From: Photobacterium aquae
Lineage (GTDB): Bacteria; Pseudomonadota; Gammaproteobacteria; Enterobacterales; Vibrionaceae
Assembly: GCF_001029445.1 (NCBI RefSeq)
Contig: NZ_LDOT01000053.1
Coordinates: 1 to 40,770, forward strand
Length of the DNA stretch: 40,770 nt
Direction of reading: 5' to 3'
This document shows positions 16,207-25,614 of the stretch, piece after piece. The first letter of the stretch is position 1. Every line of letters starts with the position of its first letter. A program made the translations under genes and the position numbers. The notes below the pieces were generated by a model. The model saw nothing but the letters and a program-made list of their open reading frames with translations, did not search any database and had not been told where the DNA came from.

Positions 16207-16344
16207 GACAGATTCCTAGTAAAAGATCAAAAAATTATAAAGATCAATAGTTTTGGGTAACATTTAATGGGGAAGCACTGTGATCAGAGCCCGGTATTGC
16301 ACCAGCCGTGGCTGTTACTTACCCCATTGTTCAAGCAAAAAGCG

Positions 16345-17217
16345 TTACGTTATCAACTGATATTTACCTAGGCCAAAGGTGGTTTTTCCGCCCACATGCA
16401 GTTGCTGGCCAACAGCAAGCCAGGGAATAGCGGTTGCGATATCGCCAAAATAGCTGACCTGGCCTTGTAATCCGCCAAAAGGGAGGTTATCCCGTTCTTT
16501 GTGGGAGTAGCGTTGCCAGTCTTCAAAATAGAGGTGAGAGCTTATTTCATAATCGCCCAAGCACGGCTGTTCGACATAAAGTTGGCTGAACAACTCTTCG
16601 CTATCTACCACCCAAAAGGTGCTGAGTTGGCGCCAGCGGCGAATTATATGGTTGAGCCATTCATCTAAATTCGGCGCCTTGTTTTTAACGATTTTCCCGG
16701 CTGATTTCACCCTGATCGGAGTTTGATAATGAATAGCAATTTCTGTTTGAGGGCCCGCGGGAGCATTTTCCGTCAGCCACTCACTCAGGCAGGTAGGGTG
16801 AATTCCGGCTTTGAGCTGGGTTGGCAATACAGAGCAGACACAGGTCAAGGAGAACGGGGTTCTTTTAGGGCCTAGTCCCAGTTTTTGGCCGTATTGAAGT
16901 GCCTTGAGTACAGATTCAGCAAGTTGTGTCGCTTCGCCAAAAAGTACAATGTCAAAATGGTAGAGCTCATTTTTATGCCAATGCGTTTTTAAATCATCAC
17001 TCGGACAGACCAGGTAAGGTTTAGGCTGCTGGTTGCCATGACTGCCATAAAGCACAAAAAAAGCATGTTCATCGACAGCCTTGATGGCATGACCAAACCA
17101 GCCATGCAGCATGGAGCCCTTAAATGAAGGCAACTCCGTACCCTGCTGAAACTGCACATAAACACGCAGTTTCAGCAGTGAGAAGCGTTTTGCCAGAAAG
17201 TGGAACGCCGGACCCAT
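16345..17217 (-). CDS. cas6: Cas6 crRNA-processing endoribonuclease
   Basis: A 290-residue RAMP-fold endonuclease that cuts the precursor CRISPR transcript within each repeat. The C-terminal block LPFGGLQGQVSY and the glycine-rich GGKTTFGLGKYQL match the Cas6 family; the N-terminal half contains LPSFKGSMLHGWFG. Cutting eight bases before the repeat end would leave the handle ATTAAGAC on crRNAs. The start overlaps the stop of the upstream RAMP gene (TAATG), so it is coupled to the effector operon. It is the last gene of that unit. The catalytic histidine cannot be assigned by eye. Confidence 0.87.
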   Translation of the reverse strand: MGPAFHFLAKRFSLLKLRVYVQFQQGTELPSFKGSMLHGWFGHAIKAVDEHAFFVLYGSHGNQQPKPYLVCPSDDLKTHWHKNELYHFDIVLFGEATQLAESVLKALQYGQKLGLGPKRTPFSLTCVCSVLPTQLKAGIHPTCLSEWLTENAPAGPQTEIAIHYQTPIRVKSAGKIVKNKAPNLDEWLNHIIRRWRQLSTFWVVDSEELFSQLYVEQPCLGDYEISSHLYFEDWQRYSHKERDNLPFGGLQGQVSYFGDIATAIPWLAVGQQLHVGGKTTFGLGKYQLIT

Positions 17218-19448
17218 TACAGGCCCCCTTTCAGGTTATATTTGGTAACCAGATCAGCAAGTTTGGCTTTGCGGCTTTGAAGTTTCTTTTTGTTGGTAAT
17301 GGCCAGGTAAGCACATAGGCTTTTATCTGTCACCGTCTCTAGAAGCAACCGGGCGGCAGGCGTACTGATATCCTGGCGAAGGGAAAGATCGATAATTTCT
17401 TCAACCCTAGTATTAATATTGCGTTTTTCCTCAAGATCATTGGCTTTTTCCAAGGCAAGTTTAAGCTCTGTGACCATTTTTTCATCTTCTGGAAGAGCGG
17501 CGAGCTTTTCTGCCTCGAGCGCGACGGCTTTTTCCTTTTCCTTTTCTTCCTTTAGCCAGTCAATGTGACGCTGCAGCTTTTGCTGTTTGGTTTTTTCCTC
17601 CTGATACCAGGTATCCGCTTTGTCCTCGCCGGAAAAAAGCACTGACAGTCTGCCGGCAGCAAAGCTCAGTGAACCATCGGAAGCGAATCTCAGCGACTCT
17701 TTGCGATTAAGCGGAGTATCATTGATGTTAACCGCAGGCAAAGCCTCTTTGCGATTCTTGATACCCTTATAGTCGCCGAATTCTAGGTAACTCAGATCTC
17801 GGCCTTGATTGGCTTTTATATTGGCAAGGGCCAGCAGATGGCGGATCTGCGGGCTGCCTTCCCAGTTTGCAACATTACCTTCGGGGTAGTTTGCGTTCAT
17901 ATGCGCAATAAAACATTCTATCAGCTGTTGCGGATCCGGTTGCTCGGCAGCAGTGTTGTTTAGCGAAAGTGTCGTTTTTTCGATAGCAAGCTGAACTGCC
18001 CCCGCTCCGAGAGATTTACCGTGTCCCAGACCATGATAATGATCCGCGGCTTGTTCATCCCGGCCTAGCCGGATCGCCCACAATAACGCCCCCAGCTCTT
18101 CCTGCTTGAGATTGTGGAAGATAATGCGGCCGGTAAATTCGCTATTAGGGTTGAGGAGTTCCAGTTGAGTCTGGACATTAGTATTGCCTGAGCTGCTTTT
18201 GTTGGCTTTGAATTCACTATTGGCCACATAACGTTTCCAACCCGAGAGCCTGGCGCTGCTGTTGTCGTAATCTTGGTATTGCCCCTGTATTGGCTGTTCA
18301 AGATAAGCGGCCTGAAATGTCGCTTTAGGGCTGTTTAGCGTGACATTATCAGAAACCGTCATGCCCGTTGATTTCTCCAGCTTGCCGTCACTGAAAAAGA
18401 CTCGGCTTTTCAGGCTTAGACCTTTTTCACGCAAGGTACCGAACATCAGCTCTGCCATATCAAAGTAGTGCGGGCTTGTTCGAGCTTTGGTTTGCATCTT
18501 GTCAGCTAAACCCGCAACTGAGTGGTTATACAGCACCCGCGGCATTTTTGATAAGCCCAGTGAGTGTAATTTCTGGCCTTTTTTGTCAAATAGCGCAAAG
18601 ATAGGAATACCAAAATCAGGGTGCTGGTTCTCAAGCAAGTACTTGACTTGATCCTCATCGTGGCTGACAAACATTTTATTTGCCAGGGCGTTCAACTGCT
18701 CCATATCAATCGCTGCGACATGCTGCTGTCCGTAGAAGCAGTAGCTGAACTCATAATCCTGCGGATGGCCCCGACCGATAATTCGCTTATTGCAAAAAAC
18801 TAGGTTTCCGCTGCTATTACCTTTATCAAGATCGACCGCCCAGTTTACCGTACCCTGCTTACCCGTTTTACTGATCACTTTCATATTAACCGGCTTAGTT
18901 AGCGGCCAGGCATCGTATTTTGCCGTTGCAGCGTCGTTATTATCAATTTTGATAGCAAAAGCAGTTCTTATATCCGAGTGCTTTATTTTCGCCCACTCAC
19001 AGGTAGTAAGCGTCCAGCCCTGTTTTGTGCTGTCGTATTTTAACCATGCCGCACGTACACTGTTTGGCTTTATGATACTTTCCAAATAGTGGCTTTTGCT
19101 GGACACATCCCTGAATGAGAAATGATTCTCATCAATGGCAACAAACTTACCAAAAGCTGCAATTTCTAGTACATTGCGGATCATCCCTTTAAGGCTTGAG
19201 CCGGGAATTACTGGGTTGCCATGCGGGTCGCGCGTCCATTTTACCAGAGTTGGCTGCCCATCTTTATTATCTTGCTCACCACCAACCAGTAGGGGAGTAG
19301 CGTTGGTAAGTCTGTATTCAATCACACCGCTGTAACCGTCTTTAAACGGCACATCATGGCTGACCATGTGCGCCCAATCCGGCATATATACCCACTTAGA
19401 CAGTGGAACAAAATGGTAAGGCGCATGGACCTGATATGAGATTGCCAT
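17217..19448 (-). CDS. TIGR03986-type RAMP (Cas7-like) with coiled-coil tail
   Basis: A large 743-residue RAMP-superfamily subunit of the type III interference complex. The Cas7 signature is near the N terminus: LLVGGEQDNKDG, then NPVIPGSSLKGMIRN. A long middle region of about 330 residues is inserted before GLGHGKSLGAGAVQL, the RAMP glycine-rich loop. The last ~140 residues are highly charged and probably coiled coil (about 620-690). The family is named after its regular occurrence with Csx19, which is the next gene upstream. In characterised III-D complexes a Cas7 protein with an insertion occupies one backbone position. It overlaps csx19 by one base (TAATG). Confidence 0.85.
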   Translation of the reverse strand: MAISYQVHAPYHFVPLSKWVYMPDWAHMVSHDVPFKDGYSGVIEYRLTNATPLLVGGEQDNKDGQPTLVKWTRDPHGNPVIPGSSLKGMIRNVLEIAAFGKFVAIDENHFSFRDVSSKSHYLESIIKPNSVRAAWLKYDSTKQGWTLTTCEWAKIKHSDIRTAFAIKIDNNDAATAKYDAWPLTKPVNMKVISKTGKQGTVNWAVDLDKGNSSGNLVFCNKRIIGRGHPQDYEFSYCFYGQQHVAAIDMEQLNALANKMFVSHDEDQVKYLLENQHPDFGIPIFALFDKKGQKLHSLGLSKMPRVLYNHSVAGLADKMQTKARTSPHYFDMAELMFGTLREKGLSLKSRVFFSDGKLEKSTGMTVSDNVTLNSPKATFQAAYLEQPIQGQYQDYDNSSARLSGWKRYVANSEFKANKSSSGNTNVQTQLELLNPNSEFTGRIIFHNLKQEELGALLWAIRLGRDEQAADHYHGLGHGKSLGAGAVQLAIEKTTLSLNNTAAEQPDPQQLIECFIAHMNANYPEGNVANWEGSPQIRHLLALANIKANQGRDLSYLEFGDYKGIKNRKEALPAVNINDTPLNRKESLRFASDGSLSFAAGRLSVLFSGEDKADTWYQEEKTKQQKLQRHIDWLKEEKEKEKAVALEAEKLAALPEDEKMVTELKLALEKANDLEEKRNINTRVEEIIDLSLRQDISTPAARLLLETVTDKSLCAYLAITNKKKLQSRKAKLADLVTKYNLKGGL

Positions 19449-19960
19449 TACCGGGCCTCCTTAGTGTGGTCAAAACCAATAAACTGCTGCACAAGTGGTA
19501 CCCAACGGCCCCGATGCTCGCTAGATTGCTCTTGTTGCCACCAAAAACGGTAACATGCTGTATTACAGTCAGTCTGCTCTTTCAATTCGTTGCGAAGGTA
19601 GATCTGTTGTTCTGAATAGGCCTGAGTCACCTGCGTTGCTTCACTCGGTGCAAACTCAGTGACTAGGTATTGGTCATGACCGATGAGTTTGATTTTTAAA
19701 CTACGATCACCCCGGCACCACTCCCCTTCAATAAAATCACGACGCTCAGGAGCTGAGAGGCAAAGCTCGATGCCATCTCGCAACATCAGCCAGCCCTGCT
19801 CAGCGGCAAAATCAGCAATTTCGCTGATGGTTTGCTCCGCAGAGAGTGTTTGCGACTTAACGCTAAGGCTGGCTGTAATCAACTTGGGTAGTACAGCACC
19901 TAATAAATCGGCTTCATCGCAGCTATGTGCCTGTAATTTAAAATAGTTATCTAAACTCAT
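19448..19960 (-). CDS. csx19: Csx19-like type III-D subunit
   Basis: A 170-residue protein fitting the Csx19 (TIGR03984) family by size, position and the tryptophan-rich C-terminal half (RFWWQQEQ, GRWVPLVQQFIGFD). Csx19 is characteristic of subtype III-D and is bound to the effector complex; its exact role is not settled. The start at 19960 forms an ATGA overlap with the tandem cas7 gene; the longer frame to 20023 would run into that gene. It ends in TAATG with the TIGR03986-type gene. The sequence alone is poorly conserved, so context carries much of this call. Confidence 0.75.
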   Translation of the reverse strand: MSLDNYFKLQAHSCDEADLLGAVLPKLITASLSVKSQTLSAEQTISEIADFAAEQGWLMLRDGIELCLSAPERRDFIEGEWCRGDRSLKIKLIGHDQYLVTEFAPSEATQVTQAYSEQQIYLRNELKEQTDCNTACYRFWWQQEQSSEHRGRWVPLVQQFIGFDHTKEAR

Positions 19961-21375
19961 AATGCTTTTTCCTTGGCCTTCTCGTTTGTAGCTTCTGTGA
20001 TGGCATTCCAGTTGACGAGCCATTCCTGAGTTTGGTTTTGCATCACTAGGCTTGTGCCTCGTCCGCTGCCCGCACCAAACGGCAGTAATCCGGATTGCAG
20101 ATCGCTGAGTGTATCTTCCAATGCACCTTTTAACTCAGGAGACAAACTTGTACCGGGGACAAGCCATAACTTGAGGGTAAAGCAAGGTTGATAGAGGAGC
20201 TCTTCACTATAGAGTGCGCCTTGTCGCACCCCGCCGGTAAAGCGGTCGATACTGTTATGGGTGCGAATAATTGTGTGCTCGAAATCAATTTGGCAATCAT
20301 CGACAAACAGCTTTCCTGCTACACTTTGGTTATGATCGTCTTGATCGGCATGGCCAAGGAGTTGTTTCAGCTCAATCGGACGTTTTTCCCATGTTTCATG
20401 GTCGCAGTCGGCCATATCTTCTGCCCAGATACCAAGACGTTTACGCAGATGATAGGCAATACGGTGGGCCAGGATCCCTTTAATACTGCTGCCGCACAGC
20501 ACTGGGCTATTCGGCGCAATAGCCGCAGTATTGTTGTGCCACTCGATACGCGGTTCGCTATAAGTAATGATATTAACGTTCGCTTCTTTTTTACTCGGAT
20601 CGAGCAGGCTCGATCCGGTGCCGCAACGCCAGTTATCCAACGCTTGCAAGGGCAGTTCGGCAAAGGGAGTCGTTTGCGGTTGAGCGGTTAGATCCAGTTG
20701 GGTTGGGATGTCCGTGCGTTTAACAAACTCAGAAAGTCGTTCACCTGCGGTAGGGTTGCCCGCTAAATCTAATACTTGCTGTGAGCTGGCAACCACTCTA
20801 ATTTTCCCCAAACCATTGCGGGTTGTCGCACCGAGAGCAAAGTGGCGCTTTTGCCAGCAGGCCAGAATATCTTGCCACTCTTTTTCTTGCTGGGCATCTT
20901 GGCCGTTGCTATTCCAGCGAATATCAACGGTAAAGCGTACACCGGCTGGCAGTAACAGCTGATCAAATTTTGCCTCGTCGGCGGCCACGCCACGGTCATT
21001 TATGCGTACATGTTCACGATGATGAGGGCGATCCTGACGGAGTAGGGCTAGTATCGGATCATTTTGGATCTCTTGCGAAGAAATCAGCCCGACAACAGGT
21101 TTATTCTGGCTGTTATGTACTATGCCATCAGCAAGGGTGAGGGTTGAACAGCGCTCGGTAGTGCCGAACCAAAACTCTGCAGCTTGCTCTCCGAGCTTGT
21201 TATCTTCTTTTGTAAGATGACGCCAAACTCCGGCAATACTGGTAGCAGGAATATAAGGTATACCATTGGCATCACGGGCCAACTGGCTGTCAAAACCGGT
21301 TTCTCGGCCACCGGTGTTAATGGCCATTGGGGTTTGGGTTTCAATGACTAAGCGGGTTAAATAAATACGGCTCAT
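19957..21375 (-). CDS. Tandem Cas7-like (Csm3-type) backbone protein
   Basis: A 472-residue protein made of two RAMP modules, comparable to the Cas7-2x subunit of III-D complexes. Module 1 (about 1-210) has GGRETGFDSQLARD with a candidate RNase aspartate D29, then GIPYIPATSIAG and RNGLGKI. Module 2 (about 235-472) has SPVLCGSSIKGILAHR and GAGSGRG. In Csm3-type subunits the loop aspartate cuts target RNA at 6-nt intervals, so module 1 looks catalytic while module 2 lacks a clear equivalent. AAGGGG precedes the start, which follows the csx10 stop by one base. Confidence 0.87.
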   Translation of the reverse strand: MSRIYLTRLVIETQTPMAINTGGRETGFDSQLARDANGIPYIPATSIAGVWRHLTKEDNKLGEQAAEFWFGTTERCSTLTLADGIVHNSQNKPVVGLISSQEIQNDPILALLRQDRPHHREHVRINDRGVAADEAKFDQLLLPAGVRFTVDIRWNSNGQDAQQEKEWQDILACWQKRHFALGATTRNGLGKIRVVASSQQVLDLAGNPTAGERLSEFVKRTDIPTQLDLTAQPQTTPFAELPLQALDNWRCGTGSSLLDPSKKEANVNIITYSEPRIEWHNNTAAIAPNSPVLCGSSIKGILAHRIAYHLRKRLGIWAEDMADCDHETWEKRPIELKQLLGHADQDDHNQSVAGKLFVDDCQIDFEHTIIRTHNSIDRFTGGVRQGALYSEELLYQPCFTLKLWLVPGTSLSPELKGALEDTLSDLQSGLLPFGAGSGRGTSLVMQNQTQEWLVNWNAITEATNEKAKEKAL

Positions 21376-21376
21376 G

Positions 21377-22930
21377 TTATTGATCCCCTTGGTCTAATTT
21401 GTATTCTTTAGCCAGCTTGTTGAGGCCGCTGAAGGTGGATAAGTCGTAGCGACACAATTGCTCAAGCAACAGGCGCATGGTGGTAACAGACTGATTTTCT
21501 AATTCAGATTTCACCATGTCGGCAAACGCAATTAATTGCTTGCCGTTATGCCACTGAATTCCCCAGCCCAGCTCATCGTTATTGGTTTTACAAATGGCGC
21601 TTTCGCCCGTAAAAACTGCGTCATGCCAGGATGCATCATTAGCCGCATGACGCACTACATCGGCGATTCTTCGCCACTGGGTAGAAGACGGACCGGCTTC
21701 ATTGCGATTAAGAATGTTGTTATATCGGCGTACGTTCTTGTAGCCCTGGTAAATCGCTTTCAATCGCTGATTCACTGCTTGCTGAGCATCATTAGCGGTT
21801 TTTACGTCGTCTACGCGCTCGCTTACCCATTGAATCAGGACAGAATTCGCTGCCGGTGCGGTATGAGTTGAGCGTGGCCGTGCAATACAAATTGGGCTGA
21901 ACAGTTGTTCGCCGCTCAACTGTGGTTGACTTGCCCAGCTTGGATTGACACTGACCCAGCCTAAACCTTGTTGGCGGTTCAGGCCGATGCCTTGTCGGCT
22001 GATGGCTTGTAAAATTTCAGCTGTTGGTTTCTTATCTAGATCAAATACCAACACGCTGCCTTTGCTGATCAGCACTTGTTCACTGTCAAGACCGCGGCGT
22101 TTTTGATTAAACCGGCTAACGCGTACCGAGCGAATAAAGCTGTGTTCGCGGTTTAGTCTTCCTTCAAGACCCGGGTGCACAGAAGCGGCAGCGGGTTTTA
22201 AGGTCGGCATTCCCATTTTATCGAGCAGCTCACAATCACTGAGGCACCATAGCACCAGATACTTATCTGTAGCGACGGGTTCCGATGGTTCTTCCACGCA
22301 GACAAGGTTGAGCTGAACCCGGCCAAATTCGGTATTCCGCGAGCGGCCTACACGCAGCGTCTGGTTCAGAGAGGTACTGAAAAGTTCTGTCAGGGCCGCA
22401 TTTTCACAATCTATCCAGCCGGCAAAAACCTGTCCGGCTTCAAGGTAGGTATAGGAAAATAGCTGGCCATCTTTGGCCTTGCCTGTGTGAGCATCAATCG
22501 CCGTTTTGGTTGATAGCCCATGTTTAATAGTTGCCGTGGTAGCGTCAGCGGTGACATAACCATCGCGGCATTGTTTGTACTGGGTATCTTGCTGGCGTTT
22601 AAAGTCGCCGGCGGCATGATTTGAAATCTCATTGGCATTGTACTTTCCGTATTCAATGACAGATTTGCCTTTGGAAAAATGCCAACTGGCCGGTGTTGGC
22701 AAGCTAATTTGATTATTGATGACAGGGTAGCAAGGGCTGAACCGGCACTCCCCGCTATGGAATGCTGACCAGCTTTGTGCTTGATTTAAGCCTGCATAGT
22801 GGTTCGCGGCCAGCGCACCTAATATGGCACTACCGGGGATATAATCTAAGCACTCGTGATTATTGGTTGTGGCATTGTTCTGGCTCACAATCACAGGATC
22901 GAGCGTTTTGAGTGTGTAATATAGTCGCAT
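21377..22930 (-). CDS. csx10: Csx10-like Cas5 subunit
   Basis: A 517-residue RAMP protein of the Csx10 type, the Cas5-like subunit that caps the crRNA 5' handle in subtype III-D. Recognisable blocks are CLDYIPGSAILGALA near residue 30, RVGRSRNTEFGRVQL near 195 and GIGLNRQQGLGWVSV near 330, the glycine-rich RAMP loop. The last ~150 residues are helical and could provide a Cas11-like small-subunit function, but that is a guess. GGGAG lies before the ATG. It sits between the small cas7 and the tandem cas7 genes with almost no intergenic space. Confidence 0.82.
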   Translation of the reverse strand: MRLYYTLKTLDPVIVSQNNATTNNHECLDYIPGSAILGALAANHYAGLNQAQSWSAFHSGECRFSPCYPVINNQISLPTPASWHFSKGKSVIEYGKYNANEISNHAAGDFKRQQDTQYKQCRDGYVTADATTATIKHGLSTKTAIDAHTGKAKDGQLFSYTYLEAGQVFAGWIDCENAALTELFSTSLNQTLRVGRSRNTEFGRVQLNLVCVEEPSEPVATDKYLVLWCLSDCELLDKMGMPTLKPAAASVHPGLEGRLNREHSFIRSVRVSRFNQKRRGLDSEQVLISKGSVLVFDLDKKPTAEILQAISRQGIGLNRQQGLGWVSVNPSWASQPQLSGEQLFSPICIARPRSTHTAPAANSVLIQWVSERVDDVKTANDAQQAVNQRLKAIYQGYKNVRRYNNILNRNEAGPSSTQWRRIADVVRHAANDASWHDAVFTGESAICKTNNDELGWGIQWHNGKQLIAFADMVKSELENQSVTTMRLLLEQLCRYDLSTFSGLNKLAKEYKLDQGDQ

Positions 22931-22932
22931 GA

Positions 22933-23550
22933 TTACTCCCTGTTCATTGGCTGTGATGTTACGAGCACCTTGCCAAGGCCGCGATGACGCTTGGCGCCCA
23001 ACTCAGTCACTAGAGTGACGGCCTGAGAAAGCCATGTGCCGAATTGCTCGCAAACCTGGTTTTCAGGGCGGGCGTACTCTGGGTGATAGGTATTAAGGGT
23101 AAGGATGGCGGTTAATGTCATAGGGACGGCCACTTCCATGCTTCTCAAGCTCGTCTCCTGGGCTACTCCAGTTTCTTCATTTATTGCCGTAGAATGCAGT
23201 ACTTGATACAGGTGGCTTTTGGCCTCTGGCTGTTGGGTGAAAAATGCAACTTCCGGCGCCGTAAGGTGTGCGCTCGAAAGCTGAATTAAGCCCTGAGCTT
23301 GTTCACCTGAACGTTTTTCATCGCCAAACAATAATTGCATCAGCTCGCAGGAAGGTGTACCGAACCATTGATTGTCGTTGGCTGTCGTGAAGGCCTGCCG
23401 CAGTAACCCTTTGATGCTTTTACCCGGAATATAAGGCAAACCATGATTGTCTTTTAGTACCAGGGCATCGGCATAGGCACCTGCTTCACTGCCATTGCCA
23501 ATATGCCAGTAACTAAGTAATTCAAAGGTTAGGTGATACTCAGGGTTCAT
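22933..23550 (-). CDS. Csm3-like Cas7 backbone subunit
   Basis: A 205-residue single-module Cas7 of the Csm3/Cmr4 kind, forming the helical backbone along the crRNA and cutting target RNA. The segment GAYADALVLKD carries the likely catalytic aspartate D28, followed by LPYIPGKSIKGLLR; the C-terminal RAMP loop is AKRHRGLGKV. The start at 23550 is fixed by GGAGG and by an ATGA overlap with the cas10 stop; the longer frame to 23673 lies inside cas10. Second gene of the effector operon, ending three bases before csx10. Confidence 0.88.
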   Translation of the reverse strand: MNPEYHLTFELLSYWHIGNGSEAGAYADALVLKDNHGLPYIPGKSIKGLLRQAFTTANDNQWFGTPSCELMQLLFGDEKRSGEQAQGLIQLSSAHLTAPEVAFFTQQPEAKSHLYQVLHSTAINEETGVAQETSLRSMEVAVPMTLTAILTLNTYHPEYARPENQVCEQFGTWLSQAVTLVTELGAKRHRGLGKVLVTSQPMNRE

Positions 23551-25310
23551 TGGTTTCCCTCCGGAACAGTAACGTTTTTCTGACAAGGTACGGCAAGGAA
23601 ATGGTCGTAAATCAACATATCCGAGATCACAGTTTGATAGTTGCCATTTTCTTTGCGCCAGTACCAATTGCACACTTGGTCACTGTCTGCAGCAAAAGTG
23701 TTAAATAGAGCCATCAACTGCTCAATGGCCTTGTGATCTTGGCAACGTTCAATCGCTCGGGCATAAATACGATCCGCTTCAACTTTGTTTCCAAGGGCAA
23801 GGTGAGTCACCATTTGACGCCATTTGGTCATGGAGACAGGGGCAGCTTTTCCGCGACACAGTTTTACCAGTTTATCCAGAGCATTGAAGTCTGAGGCGCC
23901 GTCATGTTCTGCATCGACAAAGAAAGCGCTTTGGCACAGTTCTAAAGAGAAAGAGTCATGACTGTCTTTAACATCAAATTGCTGAGACTGCTGCTTTAAG
24001 GCTGTTAAACTGGCGGAAATCGCATTAGAAAGCCGGAAAAATGCCAAAGCGGCCGGGCCGACTTCTTTATCGGATTTATTAAGGCTCTTGGTCAGAGCCT
24101 TTGCCTCCTGGCATAAGTCTTCGACCAGATGATGGCTATAAGTAAAAGGATGACCGGCTTTGTGATAAAGAATGCCGCCACTAGCAGTCAAGTATTTTTT
24201 GATACCTGAGTTTCGCAAATGCTGAGAATAGAGTCCTGCTAAGGCGAGTTGAGATTCTTTTTTAAATTCACGGCAGAAGCGTTTGCTGTATTCTACGGCG
24301 AGATCAGCACGGCAAAGTAAGGTGAGATCATCCCCTCCCAGCACTAATGGGCGCATGGGTAAGTAGTCTTTTTCATCATTATCGCCTTCTGCCGTGTGGC
24401 GATAGCAGGCTTGATCATAAATCCATTGTGTTGCCGTTTGTGCTGCTTTTTCTGTGGCTTGCGCTAAAGCATCAGAAAATTGCCTGAACCCATTTCGATA
24501 TTCATCATTCGATTTACCCTTAAGTACATCACGCAACCCTATTAATAAGATGCCTAAACCGTTACCGTCGATGTGGATTAAGGCTATATCTTTAATCTCA
24601 GCTCTGTTTTTTGCTTGAACATCAGGGGATGAGTACTGAAAATCTTTTTCAAGATTTATCGGATAAAATACCTTGCCTTTTAACTTTTCTGGCGTAAACC
24701 GATCTTGCAGTGCGGCGCGATCTCGCATATTAAGTGATTGATATGATTGGCGATGTAGTTCGGTGTCCAGGTCGAGTGAATTGTGTCCGAGCTCGTCTTT
24801 CATCGAAGCGCGGTTGGCTAGGTCTGAAATCGGAACACTCACCGCACCTGTATGGGAATACCTTTGGGTGATAGCTGTTGCCAGAGGGAACTTGAACTCA
24901 GGGGTATTACGGTCGGCTGCCAGTTCTTTATGTGCTTTATCCAGGGCTTCCGGTAATGTGGAGGCTTCGGTTAATGCATCGGTAAACTCCAATGATGGAA
25001 AAAGCTGCTGTACCGTTAATGTCCAGAGTGAACGCAGTGCCAGCAATGGCTCTGGTTGCTGGCAATATGCATAAAAAGCACCGCCTTTGCAGCGAAGAAA
25101 GCGGATCAGATGAGGCTTATCTTCAGTTCCGGCATCGAGTAAATCAGATTGGAGGTTGGCATTTGTTAGAACATGAAACAACACACTGTTTTTTGAACTG
25201 TCAATCAGGGAATCTAATCGTTCACTGGCTGCTATGACGTCTCTAAGTTTGCCCGTTCTGAACAGGTAACTCTGAATGGATTTGGCTTCGAATAAATAGC
25301 TGTGGATCAC
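23547..25310 (-). CDS. cas10: Cas10 (type III cyclase subunit) without HD domain
   Basis: A 587-residue Cas10, large subunit of the type III complex, making cyclic oligoadenylates on target-RNA binding. The first palm begins almost at the N terminus (YLFEAKSIQSYLF, residues 5-17) and includes IDGNGLG at 247-253; the second palm has the cyclase motif GGDD at 325-328. There is no room for the N-terminal HD DNase domain found in many Cas10 proteins. Output should therefore rest on the cyclase and the RNA-cleaving Cas7 subunits. The start is GTG 25310 with GGAGG six bases upstream. First gene of a seven-gene, tightly coupled minus-strand operon ending with cas6. Confidence 0.92.
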   Translation of the reverse strand: MIHSYLFEAKSIQSYLFRTGKLRDVIAASERLDSLIDSSKNSVLFHVLTNANLQSDLLDAGTEDKPHLIRFLRCKGGAFYAYCQQPEPLLALRSLWTLTVQQLFPSLEFTDALTEASTLPEALDKAHKELAADRNTPEFKFPLATAITQRYSHTGAVSVPISDLANRASMKDELGHNSLDLDTELHRQSYQSLNMRDRAALQDRFTPEKLKGKVFYPINLEKDFQYSSPDVQAKNRAEIKDIALIHIDGNGLGILLIGLRDVLKGKSNDEYRNGFRQFSDALAQATEKAAQTATQWIYDQACYRHTAEGDNDEKDYLPMRPLVLGGDDLTLLCRADLAVEYSKRFCREFKKESQLALAGLYSQHLRNSGIKKYLTASGGILYHKAGHPFTYSHHLVEDLCQEAKALTKSLNKSDKEVGPAALAFFRLSNAISASLTALKQQSQQFDVKDSHDSFSLELCQSAFFVDAEHDGASDFNALDKLVKLCRGKAAPVSMTKWRQMVTHLALGNKVEADRIYARAIERCQDHKAIEQLMALFNTFAADSDQVCNWYWRKENGNYQTVISDMLIYDHFLAVPCQKNVTVPEGNQ

Positions 25311-25614
25311 TGGTTGCCTCCTTAATATGCATCTGAGACTTACTTAAGCGGTGCTAAATGTAACAGTTTGTGAAATACTGTCATAGGTGTTTGTTTTTAC
25401 TAGTAGATCTTAGTCAATAATTGCGGTAAGAAGGCGATTTACAAGTTTGTGAATAAACCATTTCTTGCTTGTTGTTGTAACGTATTAGGCATCTAAGAAA
25501 AGACAGAATCCGAAGGTCAGCAGAGGATAGATATTTTGCTTCAGACGCCTTTGTCGCCGCCACGCGGTTCAGTTTTTTCCAACCGCCTTTTGTTTGAATT
25601 TTTTGAGGTAATCT
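25311..25614. promoter_or_regulatory. Divergent promoter region, cas10 / NE0113-family gene
   Basis: This 304-bp gap separates the minus-strand effector operon from the plus-strand CARF gene. It holds operator site 5 and a partial copy, TAACAGTTTGTGAAA (25361-25375), about 50 bp before cas10. I see no gene or leader sequence in it. Confidence 0.55.
25438..25453 (+). promoter_or_regulatory. Shared inverted-repeat operator, site 5
   Basis: TTTACAAGTTTGTGAA differs from site 2 by C to T in the left arm. It is about 128 bp from the cas10 start and 162 bp from the NE0113-family gene, so it could serve either or both. Confidence 0.6.

Noticed and set aside
20141..20155. ACAAACTTGTA resembling the shared operator
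   Set aside because: It lies inside the tandem cas7 coding sequence, far from any start, and the outer arms do not match.
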